DNA from: Deltaproteobacteria bacterium
GTDB taxonomy: Bacteria > Myxococcota_A > Polyangia > Haliangiales > JADYYK01
Reading direction: 5' to 3'
NCBI GenBank assembly: GCA_020853705.1
Contig: JADYYK010000134.1
Span: 1 to 64,000, forward strand
DNA: 64,000 nucleotides
Below are positions 14,933-23,822 of this stretch, piece by piece (the stretch's first letter is position 1; the number at the start of each line of letters is the position of its first letter). The translations under genes were made by a program, and so were the position numbers. The notes beneath the pieces were generated by a model. It was not told the origin of the DNA. It did not search any database and was given only the letters and a program-made list of their open reading frames with translations.

Positions 14933-16381
14933 ATGGGGATGCGGTGGCTGGTCGTGGTCTGCGCGCTGCTGGGATGTAGCCACAAGAAGCGCGACGCCGG
15001 TGGTGCGGCGCCGCCCCGGGCCCCCGCGCTCGAGGTCCAGCTGGCGACCTGCGCCGAGGCGCTGGCCGATCTGGGTGAGGACATGCCGGCTGCCACGGTC
15101 GGCGAGCTGCTGGCGCCCAGCTGCCCTGCCGGCTGCGCGGCGGGCTGTGACAGCGAGGCCGGCCTGCGTGCGCTGGCCGACTGGCTGACCACGACGCGCG
15201 GCAAGCTGGGCACCGGCCACGCCGCCGTGGCCGCGCTCGACGCTGCCCTGCCCGGCTTCTCGGTGCTGCTGCCGCCGGCGACCGCGCTGGCCGGCAAGTA
15301 CCGGCTGGCCACCTCGCTGCACGCGACCGCCAGTGACGCCTGGCTGCTGCTCACCGTCGGCCCGACCGAGGCCTGGATCGCCGAGAGCACGCGCCTCACG
15401 CTGCGGCCCGACGGGGTCCAGCTCACGCCCAGCTCCGCGGACGCCGCGCCGGGGCGCGCCGTCTCGCTCGAGCCCCTGGCCGGCCGCGCCGGCCTCGACG
15501 GCTTCCTCGATCAGCGCCTGCTCGGCCTGGAGCCGGGCATGGCGACCAGCGGGACGGCGCGCATCGACAGCTCCGCGGCGCCGCTGCTGCTGGTCGACGC
15601 CGCCCTGCCGGCGCAGCGCGTGGTCGACGCCGCGCAGGCGGTGGCCAGCTACCGCGTGCGCCTGCCGGTCCGCCTCGCGGTCACCGGACCGACCGGGCTG
15701 CTCGGCGAGCATGTGCTCTCGGTGCGGCCGCCGGTCATGACCATCGCGCGGCTCGAGCTCGACCGGGGCGGCTTTCGGCTCGAGCCCGGCAGCGCGCTGC
15801 AGCCACTGACCCAGCTGCCCGCGGCCCTGGCCGCGCTGCCCGCGGCGACCGTGCGCCGCACCCTGGCCATCGACGACGTCGGTCAGGCCAGCGTCGCCGA
15901 GCTGGTGCTCGCGCTGGACGCCGCCGCCGACGCCGGCTTCCCCGACGTCGCGCTGGGCCAGCTCGACGCCTTCGGCGCCGGCCTCTCCAGCAGCAGCGGC
16001 ACCATCGGCCTGAGCAGCCTGACCGGATACCCGACCGGCAACGGAGCTCGACGCCGGCGTGACCAGCCCACCGTGACCCTGGGCACCCTCGGCGTGACCG
16101 GCACGCTGCAGCGCGAGCTGGTGCGGCGCGCGCTGCGCCGCGGCACACCACGCCTGCTGTACTGCTACGAGAAGCAGCTCCTCATCAAGGGCGAGCTCGC
16201 GGGCAGCCTGAAGCTGTCGTTCGCGGTCGACGCCGCGGGCAAGACCAGCGCGGTCGAGGCCACCGGCTTCGACGCCACCGTCGCCAGCTGCGTGACCCAG
16301 GTCCTCGGCGTGCCCGGCCTGTTCCCGGCCGGCAGCGGCGTGACCCAGGTCGCGACCACGCTGACGTTCGCCATCAACTGA
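14933..16381 (+). CDS. Lipoprotein with AgmX/PglI-type C-terminal domain
   Basis: 482 residues. MGMRWLVVVCALLGC gives a short signal with lipobox ALLGC; the second Met (14939) is an alternative start. A Cys-rich segment (about 35-75) leads into a long Ala/Leu/Asp-rich region. The last 100 residues carry RRALRRGTPRLLYCYEKQLL, a GxLKLSFAVDAAGKTS segment and a final VASCVTQVLGVPGLFPAG. This is the pattern of AgmX/PglI (TonB-like) C-terminal domains common in myxobacterial gliding and envelope proteins. An envelope scaffold role is inferred. Confidence 0.82.
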   Translation: MGMRWLVVVCALLGCSHKKRDAGGAAPPRAPALEVQLATCAEALADLGEDMPAATVGELLAPSCPAGCAAGCDSEAGLRALADWLTTTRGKLGTGHAAVAALDAALPGFSVLLPPATALAGKYRLATSLHATASDAWLLLTVGPTEAWIAESTRLTLRPDGVQLTPSSADAAPGRAVSLEPLAGRAGLDGFLDQRLLGLEPGMATSGTARIDSSAAPLLLVDAALPAQRVVDAAQAVASYRVRLPVRLAVTGPTGLLGEHVLSVRPPVMTIARLELDRGGFRLEPGSALQPLTQLPAALAALPAATVRRTLAIDDVGQASVAELVLALDAAADAGFPDVALGQLDAFGAGLSSSSGTIGLSSLTGYPTGNGARRRRDQPTVTLGTLGVTGTLQRELVRRALRRGTPRLLYCYEKQLLIKGELAGSLKLSFAVDAAGKTSAVEATGFDATVASCVTQVLGVPGLFPAGSGVTQVATTLTFAIN

Positions 16382-16437
16382 GGCTGTCCGCTCCCAGGGC
16401 CAGGCCGGCGCCCGAGCGCCACGATGGCCCGAGCGGC

Positions 16438-16456
16438 GCCCAGGCCACGCCTGGGC
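16438..16456 (+). terminator. Hairpin after the AgmX-type gene
   Basis: GCCCAGGC-CAC-GCCTGGGC is a perfect 8-bp stem with a 3-nt loop, followed by TT. It is a candidate terminator located 57 bp after the stop. Confidence 0.45.
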
Positions 16457-16476
16457 TTCCCGGCGGCGAAGCGCGC

Positions 16477-16482
16477 TATCAT
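16477..16482 (+). promoter_or_regulatory. -10 box TATCAT, 8 nt before ATG 16491
   Basis: GC-TATCAT, eight bases, then ATG, with no Shine-Dalgarno between them. Confidence 0.45.
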
Positions 16483-16490
16483 CGCGAACC

Positions 16491-16871
16491 ATGCCGCACC
16501 GTGACGCACTGGAGGCCGCGCTGGCGCGGGTCGCCGCCCTGGAGGCCGAGCTCGCCGAGCTGCAGGGCGTGCGCGGCGAGCACAGCAGCGCCGAGCGCCA
16601 GGTCGCCGCGCTGCGCAGCCAGCTGGCCGACGCCCAGCGCACCATCGCGGCCATGCGCCCGCCCACGCCGGCGGGCCTGCCCAACGCCCACACCCACAAC
16701 CTCGGCTTCGAGCCGCACCAGGGCGAGCGCCCCGGCCTCGAGGTGGCCTGCCCGCGCTGCGCCCTGGACGAGATCGAGCGCGAGCTGTTCCCCAGCGTGG
16801 TCAGCAACGCCTACGGCTCGCTGGCGACCTGCCCCGCGTGCGGCTACATGATGTTCGTGCGCACGGCCTGA
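16491..16871 (+). CDS. Small coiled-coil protein with C-terminal zinc-ribbon-like motif
   Basis: 126 residues, no signal. Residues 4-55 form a heptad-like Ala/Leu/Glu coiled coil. The last 45 residues contain CPRC and CPACGY 26 residues apart, a likely four-Cys zinc ribbon. This suggests a cytoplasmic adaptor or nucleic-acid-binding protein. It converges with the membrane acyltransferase gene 14 bp away. No named family. Confidence 0.75.
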   Translation: MPHRDALEAALARVAALEAELAELQGVRGEHSSAERQVAALRSQLADAQRTIAAMRPPTPAGLPNAHTHNLGFEPHQGERPGLEVACPRCALDEIERELFPSVVSNAYGSLATCPACGYMMFVRTA

Positions 16872-16885
16872 CCGCCCGGCGCGCG

Positions 16886-18778
16886 TCAGGCCGCGAGGAC
16901 GGCGGCGAAGTGGCCCGCGAAGGCCTCGACGTCGGCGCGGCTGATGGCCGACGCCTTGTAGTTGAAGTTGAAGGTCAGCCGGCCGCGGTAGCGGATCACG
17001 GTCAGCACGATCCCCGCCCGCGGCACCACCGGCGTGGTGATGCGCACGGCCTCGATGGCCCAGCCATCGCCGCCCAGGGGCGGGAACTCGAGCGCGATGA
17101 GGTTCGAGAAGTCGAGCGAGCGCGACGGCCGCTTCGACTCGAACACCAGCTTGGCCAGCACGTCGACCGGCAGCACGCCGACGAAGAAGCGCTCGATGAG
17201 GTAGCGCTCGAGGGGCACCTTGCGCCGGCGCTGGGCGTCGACCTGGGCTTGCACCGTGCGCGCCAGCTCGGGCAGCGTGTGCTCGCGCCCGAGGTCGGTC
17301 AGCACCTCGAGCGAGGCCAGGTGGTTGGCGAACGACACGAAGTCGGCCGCGCGCGGGCGGACCTCCATCATCATGGTCGCGCTGGTGCGACCCAGCGGCA
17401 GCCCCTCGGCGCGATGCCAGCGCTGTGTGGCCGCCAGCAGCGCCGCGGTCAGCCACGAGTTGACCGAGGCTCCGGCCGCGCCGCCAGCCGCCTTCCATTG
17501 CGCCAGCGCGCTGTCGTCCACCACCCAGTGCACGGTGCCGTTGTCGCCGCGGTAGTCGTTGCTGGCGTTCTGCTTCAGCGGCTGCAGCGGTCGCAGCGCG
17601 GCGCGCCACGACGTCGTCAGCAGGCGCCCGAAGCCGGCCAGGGTCAGGCCGACCCGCTGCGCGCCGGAGAGCCCCAGCGCCTCCAGCTCGTCACGGCGGC
17701 CGATGGGCGCCAGCGCGTCGGGCTCCGGCCGGCGCCCCGCGCGCGCCGCCTCCAGGTAGCGCGTGAAGTCGCCCAGCAGCGCGATGAAGGCGCGGCCATC
17801 GGCGATGGCGTGGTGCTGGCGGAACAGCAGGTGACAGGCGTCGTCGCTGGTGCGTACCAGCGTCAGCGTCAGCGGCGCCTCGGTGTACAGATCCAGGTAG
17901 CGATTCTGGTGCTCGCCGAGCAGCGCCGCGAAGGCCGCGGCGTCCTGCCCGCGCAGGTCGTGCTGGGCGAAGCAGGCGTCGACCGAGAACCCCGGGTCAC
18001 GCCCGTAGCGATAGCGCCGCGCATACGGCGGCGCCCCGTCCAGCGCCTGCACCCTCGTGGCCAGCGACGGATAGCGCGTCACCAGATCCGCCAGCGCCAC
18101 GCGCACGTGCTCGGGCTGCAGCGCGCCGCGCACCTCGAGATCCCAGGTCGGCGTCGCCGAGCAGCCGCGGGCACGATCGGTCACCGCCAGGCCCCCCTTG
18201 TCGAGGTACTGGCACGGGTAGTGCGGCCCCGGCGCCGCCGCCGGGTCACGGCACCAGCGTGGATCCGCCGTGGCGTCGGCCTCCGGCGCGACCCCGAGCA
18301 GCGCCGCCGCCAGCCCCGGCACCATGCCGATGGCCGCCGACGACAGCGCCTTGAACCAGATGAAGTCCTGTCGCGGCATGGCCTCGACGCCGCGCAGCGC
18401 CCAGCCCAGCACCAGTGGCCCGCCCAGCACCAGCGCGCACAGCGCGCCGCCCAGCAACGCCGACAGCACCGGCCGCCGCTCCGGCAGCGCCAGCCAGCGT
18501 GCCCGCCGCCCCCAGCCACGCACCCGCCCGGCCCGGGCCTCGCGCCGCGCCCCCGGCACCACCACCAGCAGCGTGAAGAAGCCGATCAGGAAGGCGCCGC
18601 CCAGGGTGTCGAGCGCCATGCCCGGGTTGCCCCACAGCGTCAGGTCGCGCCCGACCGGGAACAGCATGCGCCCCGCCTGCAGGTTGATCAGGAAGTTGAT
18701 CACCACCCCGGGCAGGAGGACCAGCAGAAGCAGATAGCGGGCCACGCGACGCGAGACTCTACCCCAGGCGAGCGGCAT
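16886..18778 (-). CDS. Membrane-anchored condensation-type (CoA-dependent) acyltransferase
   Basis: 630 residues. The first about 170 residues hold roughly four hydrophobic helices (about 14-34, 58-78, 100-125, 140-165). The rest is a condensation / wax-ester-synthase-like fold with the catalytic HHxxxDG motif as QHHAIADGRAF near residue 320, and a second-lobe segment RSLDFSNLIALEFPP with DFSN. HHxxxDG enzymes transfer acyl or peptidyl groups from CoA or carrier proteins. Fusion to a membrane domain suggests acylation of a lipid or envelope substrate. No carrier-protein or NRPS genes are adjacent. Confidence 0.75.
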   Translation of the reverse strand: MPLAWGRVSRRVARYLLLLVLLPGVVINFLINLQAGRMLFPVGRDLTLWGNPGMALDTLGGAFLIGFFTLLVVVPGARREARAGRVRGWGRRARWLALPERRPVLSALLGGALCALVLGGPLVLGWALRGVEAMPRQDFIWFKALSSAAIGMVPGLAAALLGVAPEADATADPRWCRDPAAAPGPHYPCQYLDKGGLAVTDRARGCSATPTWDLEVRGALQPEHVRVALADLVTRYPSLATRVQALDGAPPYARRYRYGRDPGFSVDACFAQHDLRGQDAAAFAALLGEHQNRYLDLYTEAPLTLTLVRTSDDACHLLFRQHHAIADGRAFIALLGDFTRYLEAARAGRRPEPDALAPIGRRDELEALGLSGAQRVGLTLAGFGRLLTTSWRAALRPLQPLKQNASNDYRGDNGTVHWVVDDSALAQWKAAGGAAGASVNSWLTAALLAATQRWHRAEGLPLGRTSATMMMEVRPRAADFVSFANHLASLEVLTDLGREHTLPELARTVQAQVDAQRRRKVPLERYLIERFFVGVLPVDVLAKLVFESKRPSRSLDFSNLIALEFPPLGGDGWAIEAVRITTPVVPRAGIVLTVIRYRGRLTFNFNYKASAISRADVEAFAGHFAAVLAA

Positions 18779-18821
18779 CGACTTGTCCCATGTTTGCCAG
18801 CCCAGCTGTGCCGCAGTGCAC

Positions 18822-18827
18822 TAGGCT
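18822..18827 (+). promoter_or_regulatory. -10 box TAGGCT, 6 nt before ATG 18834
   Basis: CAC-TAGGCT, then TTTGCC and ATG; leaderless geometry. Confidence 0.5.
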
Positions 18828-18833
18828 TTTGCC

Positions 18834-20924
18834 ATGAATCGCCTGGCCTCTCTTGCCGGTTTGCTGGTGCTGGTCGCAGGGTGCGGGGACGACGACGGCG
18901 GCGCGACCACCGACGCCGGGGTCGATGCCGCGGCCGCCTTCGAGGACGCCGCGCGCGCGGACGCCGGCCCCATCATGTGTTCGACCACGGCCGATGCGGC
19001 GCTGGTGCTGCCGACGCCCGATCCGGCGCAGGACTCCTGTGGTGCCACCCGGGTGGTCGACCTCGACCTCTTCGCCCGCCACGATGGCGTCGCGCTGCAC
19101 TACGACGGCACCCTGCCGGCCAGCTCGCGAGCCGACATCCCGACCGGTGTGTCGAACCCCAGCGGCAAGGAGGTCGTGCACCGCCTGATGCTGGGCGGCA
19201 AGGTCGACCTCTTCGTGACCTCGGGCGGGGCGCTCGACCACAGCCTGTGCTGGAGCACCAGCTGTGCCGCGGGTCAGGCCCCGCCCAGAGGGCAGTGTAG
19301 CCGCGTCGGCAGCGGCAGCCTGCCCATCGCCCACGGCGAGCTCACCGTGCGCGGGGTCGGCCCGGGCCGGCTCGACCTGGTGGTCGACGCCTACGACGCC
19401 GCCGCGTCGGTCCCCGGCGCCGCCTACAGCCTGGATATCCGCGTGCGGCCGGTGCTGGCGCTCAACGCGCCCTGCGACCCGCGGGCGCGCGCCAACCGCT
19501 GTGACAGCAACCTGTCGTGCCACGGCGCCGGCGCCGCCGCGCGCTGCGCCCCTGCCACGGCGCCGACCCTGGTCAAGGCCGCGGTGGTCAACGAGAACGG
19601 CATCGACTGGTACACCATCGACGCCATGTCCGCCGACGCCGACGTCGACCGCATCCGCGTCGAAGGCCTCAGCGCCACCGGGGTGGTGCAGCGCACGAGC
19701 GAGTACGACACCAACAACGCCGTCGGCCTGGCCCACTTCCGCTCGCGCCCCAAGGGCACCGCCTCACCGCTGTCGCCGATGTATCGCATCCGGCTGCTGT
19801 CGACCTCCGACCTCGAGAGCGTTCCCGCCACCGTGACGGCCCAGCCCATGCCCATCCGCGCCGCCGCCGCGGTGTGCGATCGCTTCGCGGTCTTCGATCG
19901 CTGCGCCGCGGGCCACGCCTGCGAGGGGCCGACGGGCGCCCTCGACGGCACCTGCGTGGCCGGCAAGACGCCGAGCCTGACCGCGCTGGCCGCCTACACG
20001 CTGCCCGACGGCTCGCGTCGCCTGGTGGTCGACGGCGTCGACGACGACGGCGACCAGTACATGCTCGAGCTGGTCTTCCTGGACGCCGGCGGCAACGAGG
20101 TGGCCATCGAGCCCAACCAGAACGGCGCCGCCGCGAGCAGCCCCAGCTATGCCTACCTGCAGCACACCGAGGGCGCCTCGCCGTTCCGCAGCATGCGCGA
20201 CATCGCGGCCGCGGCCTTCGTCGGGGTCCCCCTGGTGACGCAGGTGCGCGTGACCGTCTACGACCTCCTCGGGCTGAAGTCCTCGACCCTGACAGCCAGC
20301 TTCGTGCCCATCCCCACCCGCGCCGCCGGCGACAGCTGCGACACCTTCGGCCGCGGTGATCTGTGCCAGGGCAGCGTGCCCCTGCTGTGCGCGGGCACCT
20401 GTCAACCGCTGGCCGATCTGCGCGCCGCCTCGTGCGCCGCGGCGACGCCGCTGAGCCTGGGCGTCCCGGTCACCGGCCAGCTGCCCCGCCAGGCCAGCCG
20501 CTTCGGCGGCAACTGTGGCCGCCCCGAGGCCGCCGAGGTGATCTACACGGTCGACGTGCCCGAGCAGATGGACCTCGAGGTCAGCACGCTGTTCGAGGAC
20601 ACCAGCCTCGACACCATCGTGACCATCGCGCCGGCGTGCGACAGCCTGGCCAGCGGCTCGGTGTGCCATGACAGCGTCAGCAGCAACGCCCGGCAGTCGG
20701 TCGCCGTGCTGCGTGACGCCGCGCCCGGCCGCTACTACGTCTTCGTCGACGCCTGGTCGCAGCTGTACCCCAACGGAGGCGTGGGCCCGTTCAAGGTCGA
20801 GGCGCGCCCGCGCCGCCTGCTCAGCCTGGGCGCGACCTGTGACGCCCAGGGCGTCGCCAACCGCTGCGCCTGCAACGCGAGCTGCCTGGGTGACCCGTCG
20901 TTCACCGCCTTCGTATGCCGCTGA
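18834..20924 (+). CDS. Large Cys-rich lipoprotein, unknown function
   Basis: 696 residues. Signal with lipobox LVAGC and an Asp/Ala linker (to about 45). The body looks like three or four beta domains separated by short Cys-bearing connectors of the type CDxxxxxxRCxxxLxC (e.g. CDPRARANRCDSNLSC, CDAQGVANRCACNASC at the end). It also contains pre-peptidase-C-like segments (GRLDLVVDAYDAAASVPGAAY, ATPLSLGVPVTGQL). It is predicted to be a disulfide-stabilised surface protein. No enzymatic motif is seen. Confidence 0.8.
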   Translation: MNRLASLAGLLVLVAGCGDDDGGATTDAGVDAAAAFEDAARADAGPIMCSTTADAALVLPTPDPAQDSCGATRVVDLDLFARHDGVALHYDGTLPASSRADIPTGVSNPSGKEVVHRLMLGGKVDLFVTSGGALDHSLCWSTSCAAGQAPPRGQCSRVGSGSLPIAHGELTVRGVGPGRLDLVVDAYDAAASVPGAAYSLDIRVRPVLALNAPCDPRARANRCDSNLSCHGAGAAARCAPATAPTLVKAAVVNENGIDWYTIDAMSADADVDRIRVEGLSATGVVQRTSEYDTNNAVGLAHFRSRPKGTASPLSPMYRIRLLSTSDLESVPATVTAQPMPIRAAAAVCDRFAVFDRCAAGHACEGPTGALDGTCVAGKTPSLTALAAYTLPDGSRRLVVDGVDDDGDQYMLELVFLDAGGNEVAIEPNQNGAAASSPSYAYLQHTEGASPFRSMRDIAAAAFVGVPLVTQVRVTVYDLLGLKSSTLTASFVPIPTRAAGDSCDTFGRGDLCQGSVPLLCAGTCQPLADLRAASCAAATPLSLGVPVTGQLPRQASRFGGNCGRPEAAEVIYTVDVPEQMDLEVSTLFEDTSLDTIVTIAPACDSLASGSVCHDSVSSNARQSVAVLRDAAPGRYYVFVDAWSQLYPNGGVGPFKVEARPRRLLSLGATCDAQGVANRCACNASCLGDPSFTAFVCR

Positions 20925-21248
20925 GGGTCCTGCCGCGCTCAGCCGTCTGGCCGCAGGTCAGCCGTCTGGCCGCAGGTCAGCCGTCTTGACCGGCCGGCGG
21001 CGGACGTGTTGAATCGACCCATCGCTCGCCGTCACCATCCCGCGTCCCTCCGGGGACCCGCCCGCACCACGACGTAGCCGCCGGCACGCAGCCTGCCGAC
21101 GCTGGGGTCCCGCACGCGCGCGGGGTCGCCTTCGGCTGGCTCGCGCACGTCCACCGCTCGCACCTGTGCGCCCGCTCGCCCCTCGCCTTCGCAGGGGCGC
21201 CGCAGGCGCGCCAACAGCTTGACAGTCAGTACATACAGGAGCACGCAG
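20925..21248. other. 324-bp gap between lipoprotein and hydrolase genes
   Basis: It holds a 19-bp tandem repeat at its left end. On the minus strand there is a short open frame ending at 21032 with protein-like composition (VRDPSVGRLRAGGYVVVRAG) but no credible start, perhaps a decayed gene. The right end has TTGACAGTCA (21219-21228, containing the palindrome TGACAGTCA) and the Shine-Dalgarno of the hydrolase gene. Confidence 0.4.
20940..20987. repeat. 19-bp tandem direct repeat, about 2.5 copies
   Basis: CAGCCGTCTGGCCGCAGGT occurs twice head to tail (20940-20958, 20959-20977), followed by the first nine bases of a third copy. It lies directly after the lipoprotein stop. Confidence 0.85.
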
Positions 21249-22022
21249 ATGACGACCGATTTCACCAAGCTGGGACTGGTCCACGACATCGCCGGCAGCG
21301 CCCACGTGGGCGTCGAGGCGGGTCATGTCTACCCCACCGAGGCAGGCCCGCTGGCCTTCGACCTGTACCGACCGCCACACGCCGCCGGGCCGCTGCCCGC
21401 GGTGGTCTTCGTGTCGGGCTACCCCGACCCGGGCATGGCCGCGATGCTGGGCCGTCCGCTCAAGGACTGGGAGTCCTACCGGGCCTGGGCGCGTCTGGTC
21501 GCGGCCTCGGGCCTGATCGCGATCACCTATCTCAACAACACCCCCGCCGACGGCGCCGCGCTGCTGCGCCACCTGCACCAGCACGGGGCGGAGCTGGGCG
21601 TCGACCCGGCGCGGATCGGCCTGTGGGCCTGCTCCGGCAACGGCCCCACCGCGCTGGAGCTGCTGGCGCACCAGGCCGTCAGCTGCGCCGCGCTGCTGTA
21701 CCCGGTCACCATCGACGTGGACGGCGCCACCGGCGTGGCCGAGCTGGCGCGGCAGATCCACTTCGCGCTGCCGGCGCTGACCCTGGCCGAGCTGCCACGT
21801 GAGCGCCCGCTGCTGCTGGTGCGGGCCGGGCGGGACACCACGCCGGGCCTCGACCCCGCGCTGCTGCGCTTCGTGGCGGCCGCGCGCGCCCACGGTCTGG
21901 CGCTGACCGTGCTCGAGCACGCCGAGGCGCCGCACGCCTTCGACCTGCTCGACGACTCGCCGCGCACGCACGAGCTCATCGACGAGGTGCTGGGCTTCCT
22001 GCAGCGCACGCTGACGCGCTAG
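21249..22022 (+). CDS. Alpha/beta hydrolase (dienelactone-hydrolase-like)
   Basis: 257 residues from ATG 21249, chosen for the CAGGAG Shine-Dalgarno 7 nt upstream. Motifs: oxyanion region VVFVSGYPDP, nucleophile elbow GLWACSGNGP, acid near VRAGRDTTPG and catalytic His in APHAFDLLDD. It is cytoplasmic, with no signal. The substrate is unknown; the fold supports ester or lactone hydrolysis. Its TAG stop is also the first half of the -10 of the next gene. Confidence 0.83.
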   Translation: MTTDFTKLGLVHDIAGSAHVGVEAGHVYPTEAGPLAFDLYRPPHAAGPLPAVVFVSGYPDPGMAAMLGRPLKDWESYRAWARLVAASGLIAITYLNNTPADGAALLRHLHQHGAELGVDPARIGLWACSGNGPTALELLAHQAVSCAALLYPVTIDVDGATGVAELARQIHFALPALTLAELPRERPLLLVRAGRDTTPGLDPALLRFVAAARAHGLALTVLEHAEAPHAFDLLDDSPRTHELIDEVLGFLQRTLTR

Positions 22023-22025
22023 CAT
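22020..22025 (+). promoter_or_regulatory. -10 box TAGCAT, 6 nt before ATG 22032
   Basis: TAGCAT overlaps the TAG stop codon of the hydrolase gene and lies six bases before the next ATG, so the small downstream gene may have its own leaderless transcript. Confidence 0.45.
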
Positions 22026-22031
22026 GGGGCC

Positions 22032-22409
22032 ATGAGCAAGCCTGCCCCCGAACCGCCGCCGGAGTGTGCCGGGAGCGCCGACCTCCGGCGGCTGGATGGC
22101 CAGCGGGTGTGGCTCGTCGGGCGCTATGCGCGGGTCACGGTGTCGCAGCGCCCCAGCGCGCCGCCGCCCGGGGGCACGCCCGGCCCGGCGTGCGTCCAGC
22201 TCGACGACGGCACGCAGATCATGCTGGGGATCTACTATGAGGCCAGCGGCCGGCGCGAGATCACCGAGGTGCACCGCCTGCACGGCAAGCGCGTGCGCGC
22301 CGTCGGCGTGCTGCACGCGCGCACACCCGATCAGTACACCGACACCGGCATCATCATGGCGACCATGACGTCACCCTACCTGGCGGTCGAGAGCATCGAT
22401 CTGGCCTGA
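22032..22409 (+). CDS. Small hypothetical protein, OB-fold-like pattern
   Basis: 125 residues, no signal. It contains GQRVWLVGRYARVTV, ACVQLDDGTQIMLGIYY and GKRVRAVGVLHAR, an alternation of beta strands reminiscent of OB-like barrels. Such proteins are often seen as lone genes in myxobacteria, but I cannot name a function. Confidence 0.72.
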   Translation: MSKPAPEPPPECAGSADLRRLDGQRVWLVGRYARVTVSQRPSAPPPGGTPGPACVQLDDGTQIMLGIYYEASGRREITEVHRLHGKRVRAVGVLHARTPDQYTDTGIIMATMTSPYLAVESIDLA

Positions 22410-22417
22410 CGCCGGGG

Positions 22418-22423
22418 TAGGAT
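22418..22423 (+). promoter_or_regulatory. -10 box TAGGAT, 6 nt before ATG 22430
   Basis: GGGG-TAGGAT, six bases, ATG; the same geometry as at 5241. Confidence 0.5.
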
Positions 22424-22429
22424 GGCGTC

Positions 22430-22864
22430 ATGTCGAAGTCGCTCGAGCAGACCGTGAAGTTCAAGGCGCCGCCGCGCGCCGTGTTCGAGGCGCTGATGGA
22501 TGCCAAGCAGCACGCGCGCTTCACCGGCGCGCCAGCGCGGATCTCGCGCAAGCCCGGCGGCGCCTTCAGCGTGCACGGCGGCTATGCCACCGGCTACCTG
22601 CTCGATCTGGTCGCCGACAAGCGGATCGTGCAGGCCTGGCGCGCCAGCGACTGGCCCAGGGGCGCCTACTCGATCGTGACCTTCGCGCTGGCGCCCGCGC
22701 CCGGCAAGCAGACCGTGCTGACCTTCAGCCACGACGGCGTCCCCGACATCGAGGCCGCCGGCATCAAGCAGGGCTGGACCGACTTCTACTGGCGCCCGCT
22801 CAAGATGATGCTCGAAGGCGCCTCAGGTGGCGACGCCGCAGGCCGACGAAGACGGCGGCGCTGA
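22430..22864 (+). CDS. SRPBCC / AHSA1-type domain protein
   Basis: 144 residues. It begins SLEQTVKFKAPPRAVFEALMDAKQHARFTG and continues with GAFSVHGGYATGYLLDLVADKRIVQAWR and a WTDFYWRPLKMML helix, the standard START/AHSA1 helix-grip pattern. It probably binds a hydrophobic ligand or acts as a stress-related co-chaperone. The last 20 residues are Arg-rich and the gene overlaps the convergent neighbour by 65 bp. Confidence 0.83.
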   Translation: MSKSLEQTVKFKAPPRAVFEALMDAKQHARFTGAPARISRKPGGAFSVHGGYATGYLLDLVADKRIVQAWRASDWPRGAYSIVTFALAPAPGKQTVLTFSHDGVPDIEAAGIKQGWTDFYWRPLKMMLEGASGGDAAGRRRRRR

Positions 22865-23822
22865 GCAGCAGCAGGGTGGGCGCCAGCGCTGCGCGGCGCG
22901 GCGCGGTGCCGAGGACGATGCTGCAGCCCTCCGAGTCGTCGGACGACCCGCGGCCGGCTGCGTCAGGCGGTCCAGCGTCGACCAGGGCGGCGCCGCACTG
23001 CAGGGTGCAGCTGCCATCGTACCGGCAGCGATCGACCGTGGCGCACAGCTGGTTGCTGCGTGACACGCGGCCGACCGCGTCGCGCACCGCCAGGGTGGCG
23101 CAGTACTGCTGCCCCGCCCACAGCAGCGGGGCCACCGCCGCGCAGGTGAAGCCACCGAGCTGCTTGCGCCAGACGGCTTCGATCGCGACCCCGCCGTCGT
23201 GGACGACCCACCGCGCCTCGCGCAGGGGGATGATCCAGGTCGGCGTGGGGTCGCCCGGATTGCGCACCTCGAGCTGGGCGAACGCCACGCCCGGCGCAGG
23301 GTCCTCGAAGTCGAGGCGCACCACCGGCCCGATCTCGTAGCAGCTGGCCGACGACCTGGTCGAGCAGGTGCTCTCCAGATGTTCGCTGGCCATGAAGGCA
23401 GTCAGCTGCGGTGCCTGCACCTCGGGCACCCCGGCGCCAGCCGCGGTGACGAAGCCGGTGACCTGAGGCGTCATCGTGAAGCGACTGAGCAGCTCGATCC
23501 GGTAGCGCTGCGCGGGCTGCAGTGCGACCAGCGGCGTCAGCTCGACGGCGCTGTCATCCTGGACGCCGTTCCAGCGCAGCGTGGTGCTGGTCGCCGCCAC
23601 CAGGGCGCCGTCCTGATCGATCAGGTGCACTTCGTCGATTGGCAGCGGGCTGACCACCAGCACGACCACGTCCGTCGGCACCTCGCTGCTCCCGTCGGCA
23701 GGGAACACCAGCGCCGGTCGCGGCGCGCAGCTACACGCGTCGGCGCCCCGGACGCCGCCCAACCAGGCGACCGCGAGCGCAGCTCCGACCAGGCCGACAG
23801 TGATGGCTCCCCTCCGGCGCAC
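22800..23822 (-). CDS. Secreted protein with MYXO-CTERM-like anchor
   Basis: 340 residues from GTG 23822 (an in-frame TGA lies just upstream). The Sec signal ends near RGADACSCAPRP. The body is beta-rich, Ig-like, with Cys pairs (ESTCSTRSSASC, DRCRYDGSCTLQC). The C-terminus reads EGCSIVLG, a hydrophobic helix with LLLLSAAVFVGL and then RRRHLRRLR. This fits a MYXO-CTERM-type signal for Cys-dependent anchoring. It overlaps the convergent SRPBCC gene by 65 bp at the 3' end. Confidence 0.76.
   Translation of the reverse strand: MRRRGAITVGLVGAALAVAWLGGVRGADACSCAPRPALVFPADGSSEVPTDVVVLVVSPLPIDEVHLIDQDGALVAATSTTLRWNGVQDDSAVELTPLVALQPAQRYRIELLSRFTMTPQVTGFVTAAGAGVPEVQAPQLTAFMASEHLESTCSTRSSASCYEIGPVVRLDFEDPAPGVAFAQLEVRNPGDPTPTWIIPLREARWVVHDGGVAIEAVWRKQLGGFTCAAVAPLLWAGQQYCATLAVRDAVGRVSRSNQLCATVDRCRYDGSCTLQCGAALVDAGPPDAAGRGSSDDSEGCSIVLGTAPRRAALAPTLLLLSAAVFVGLRRRHLRRLRASS

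Noticed and set aside
16838-19300. Long plus-strand open frame opposite the membrane acyltransferase
   Set aside because: Composition is that of an antisense frame; the minus-strand gene has HHxxxDG and membrane helices.
21219-21240. TTGACA as a -35 box for the hydrolase gene
   Set aside because: No -10-like sequence lies 16-18 nt downstream. The TGACAGTCA palindrome could equally be a regulator site; not enough to call a promoter.
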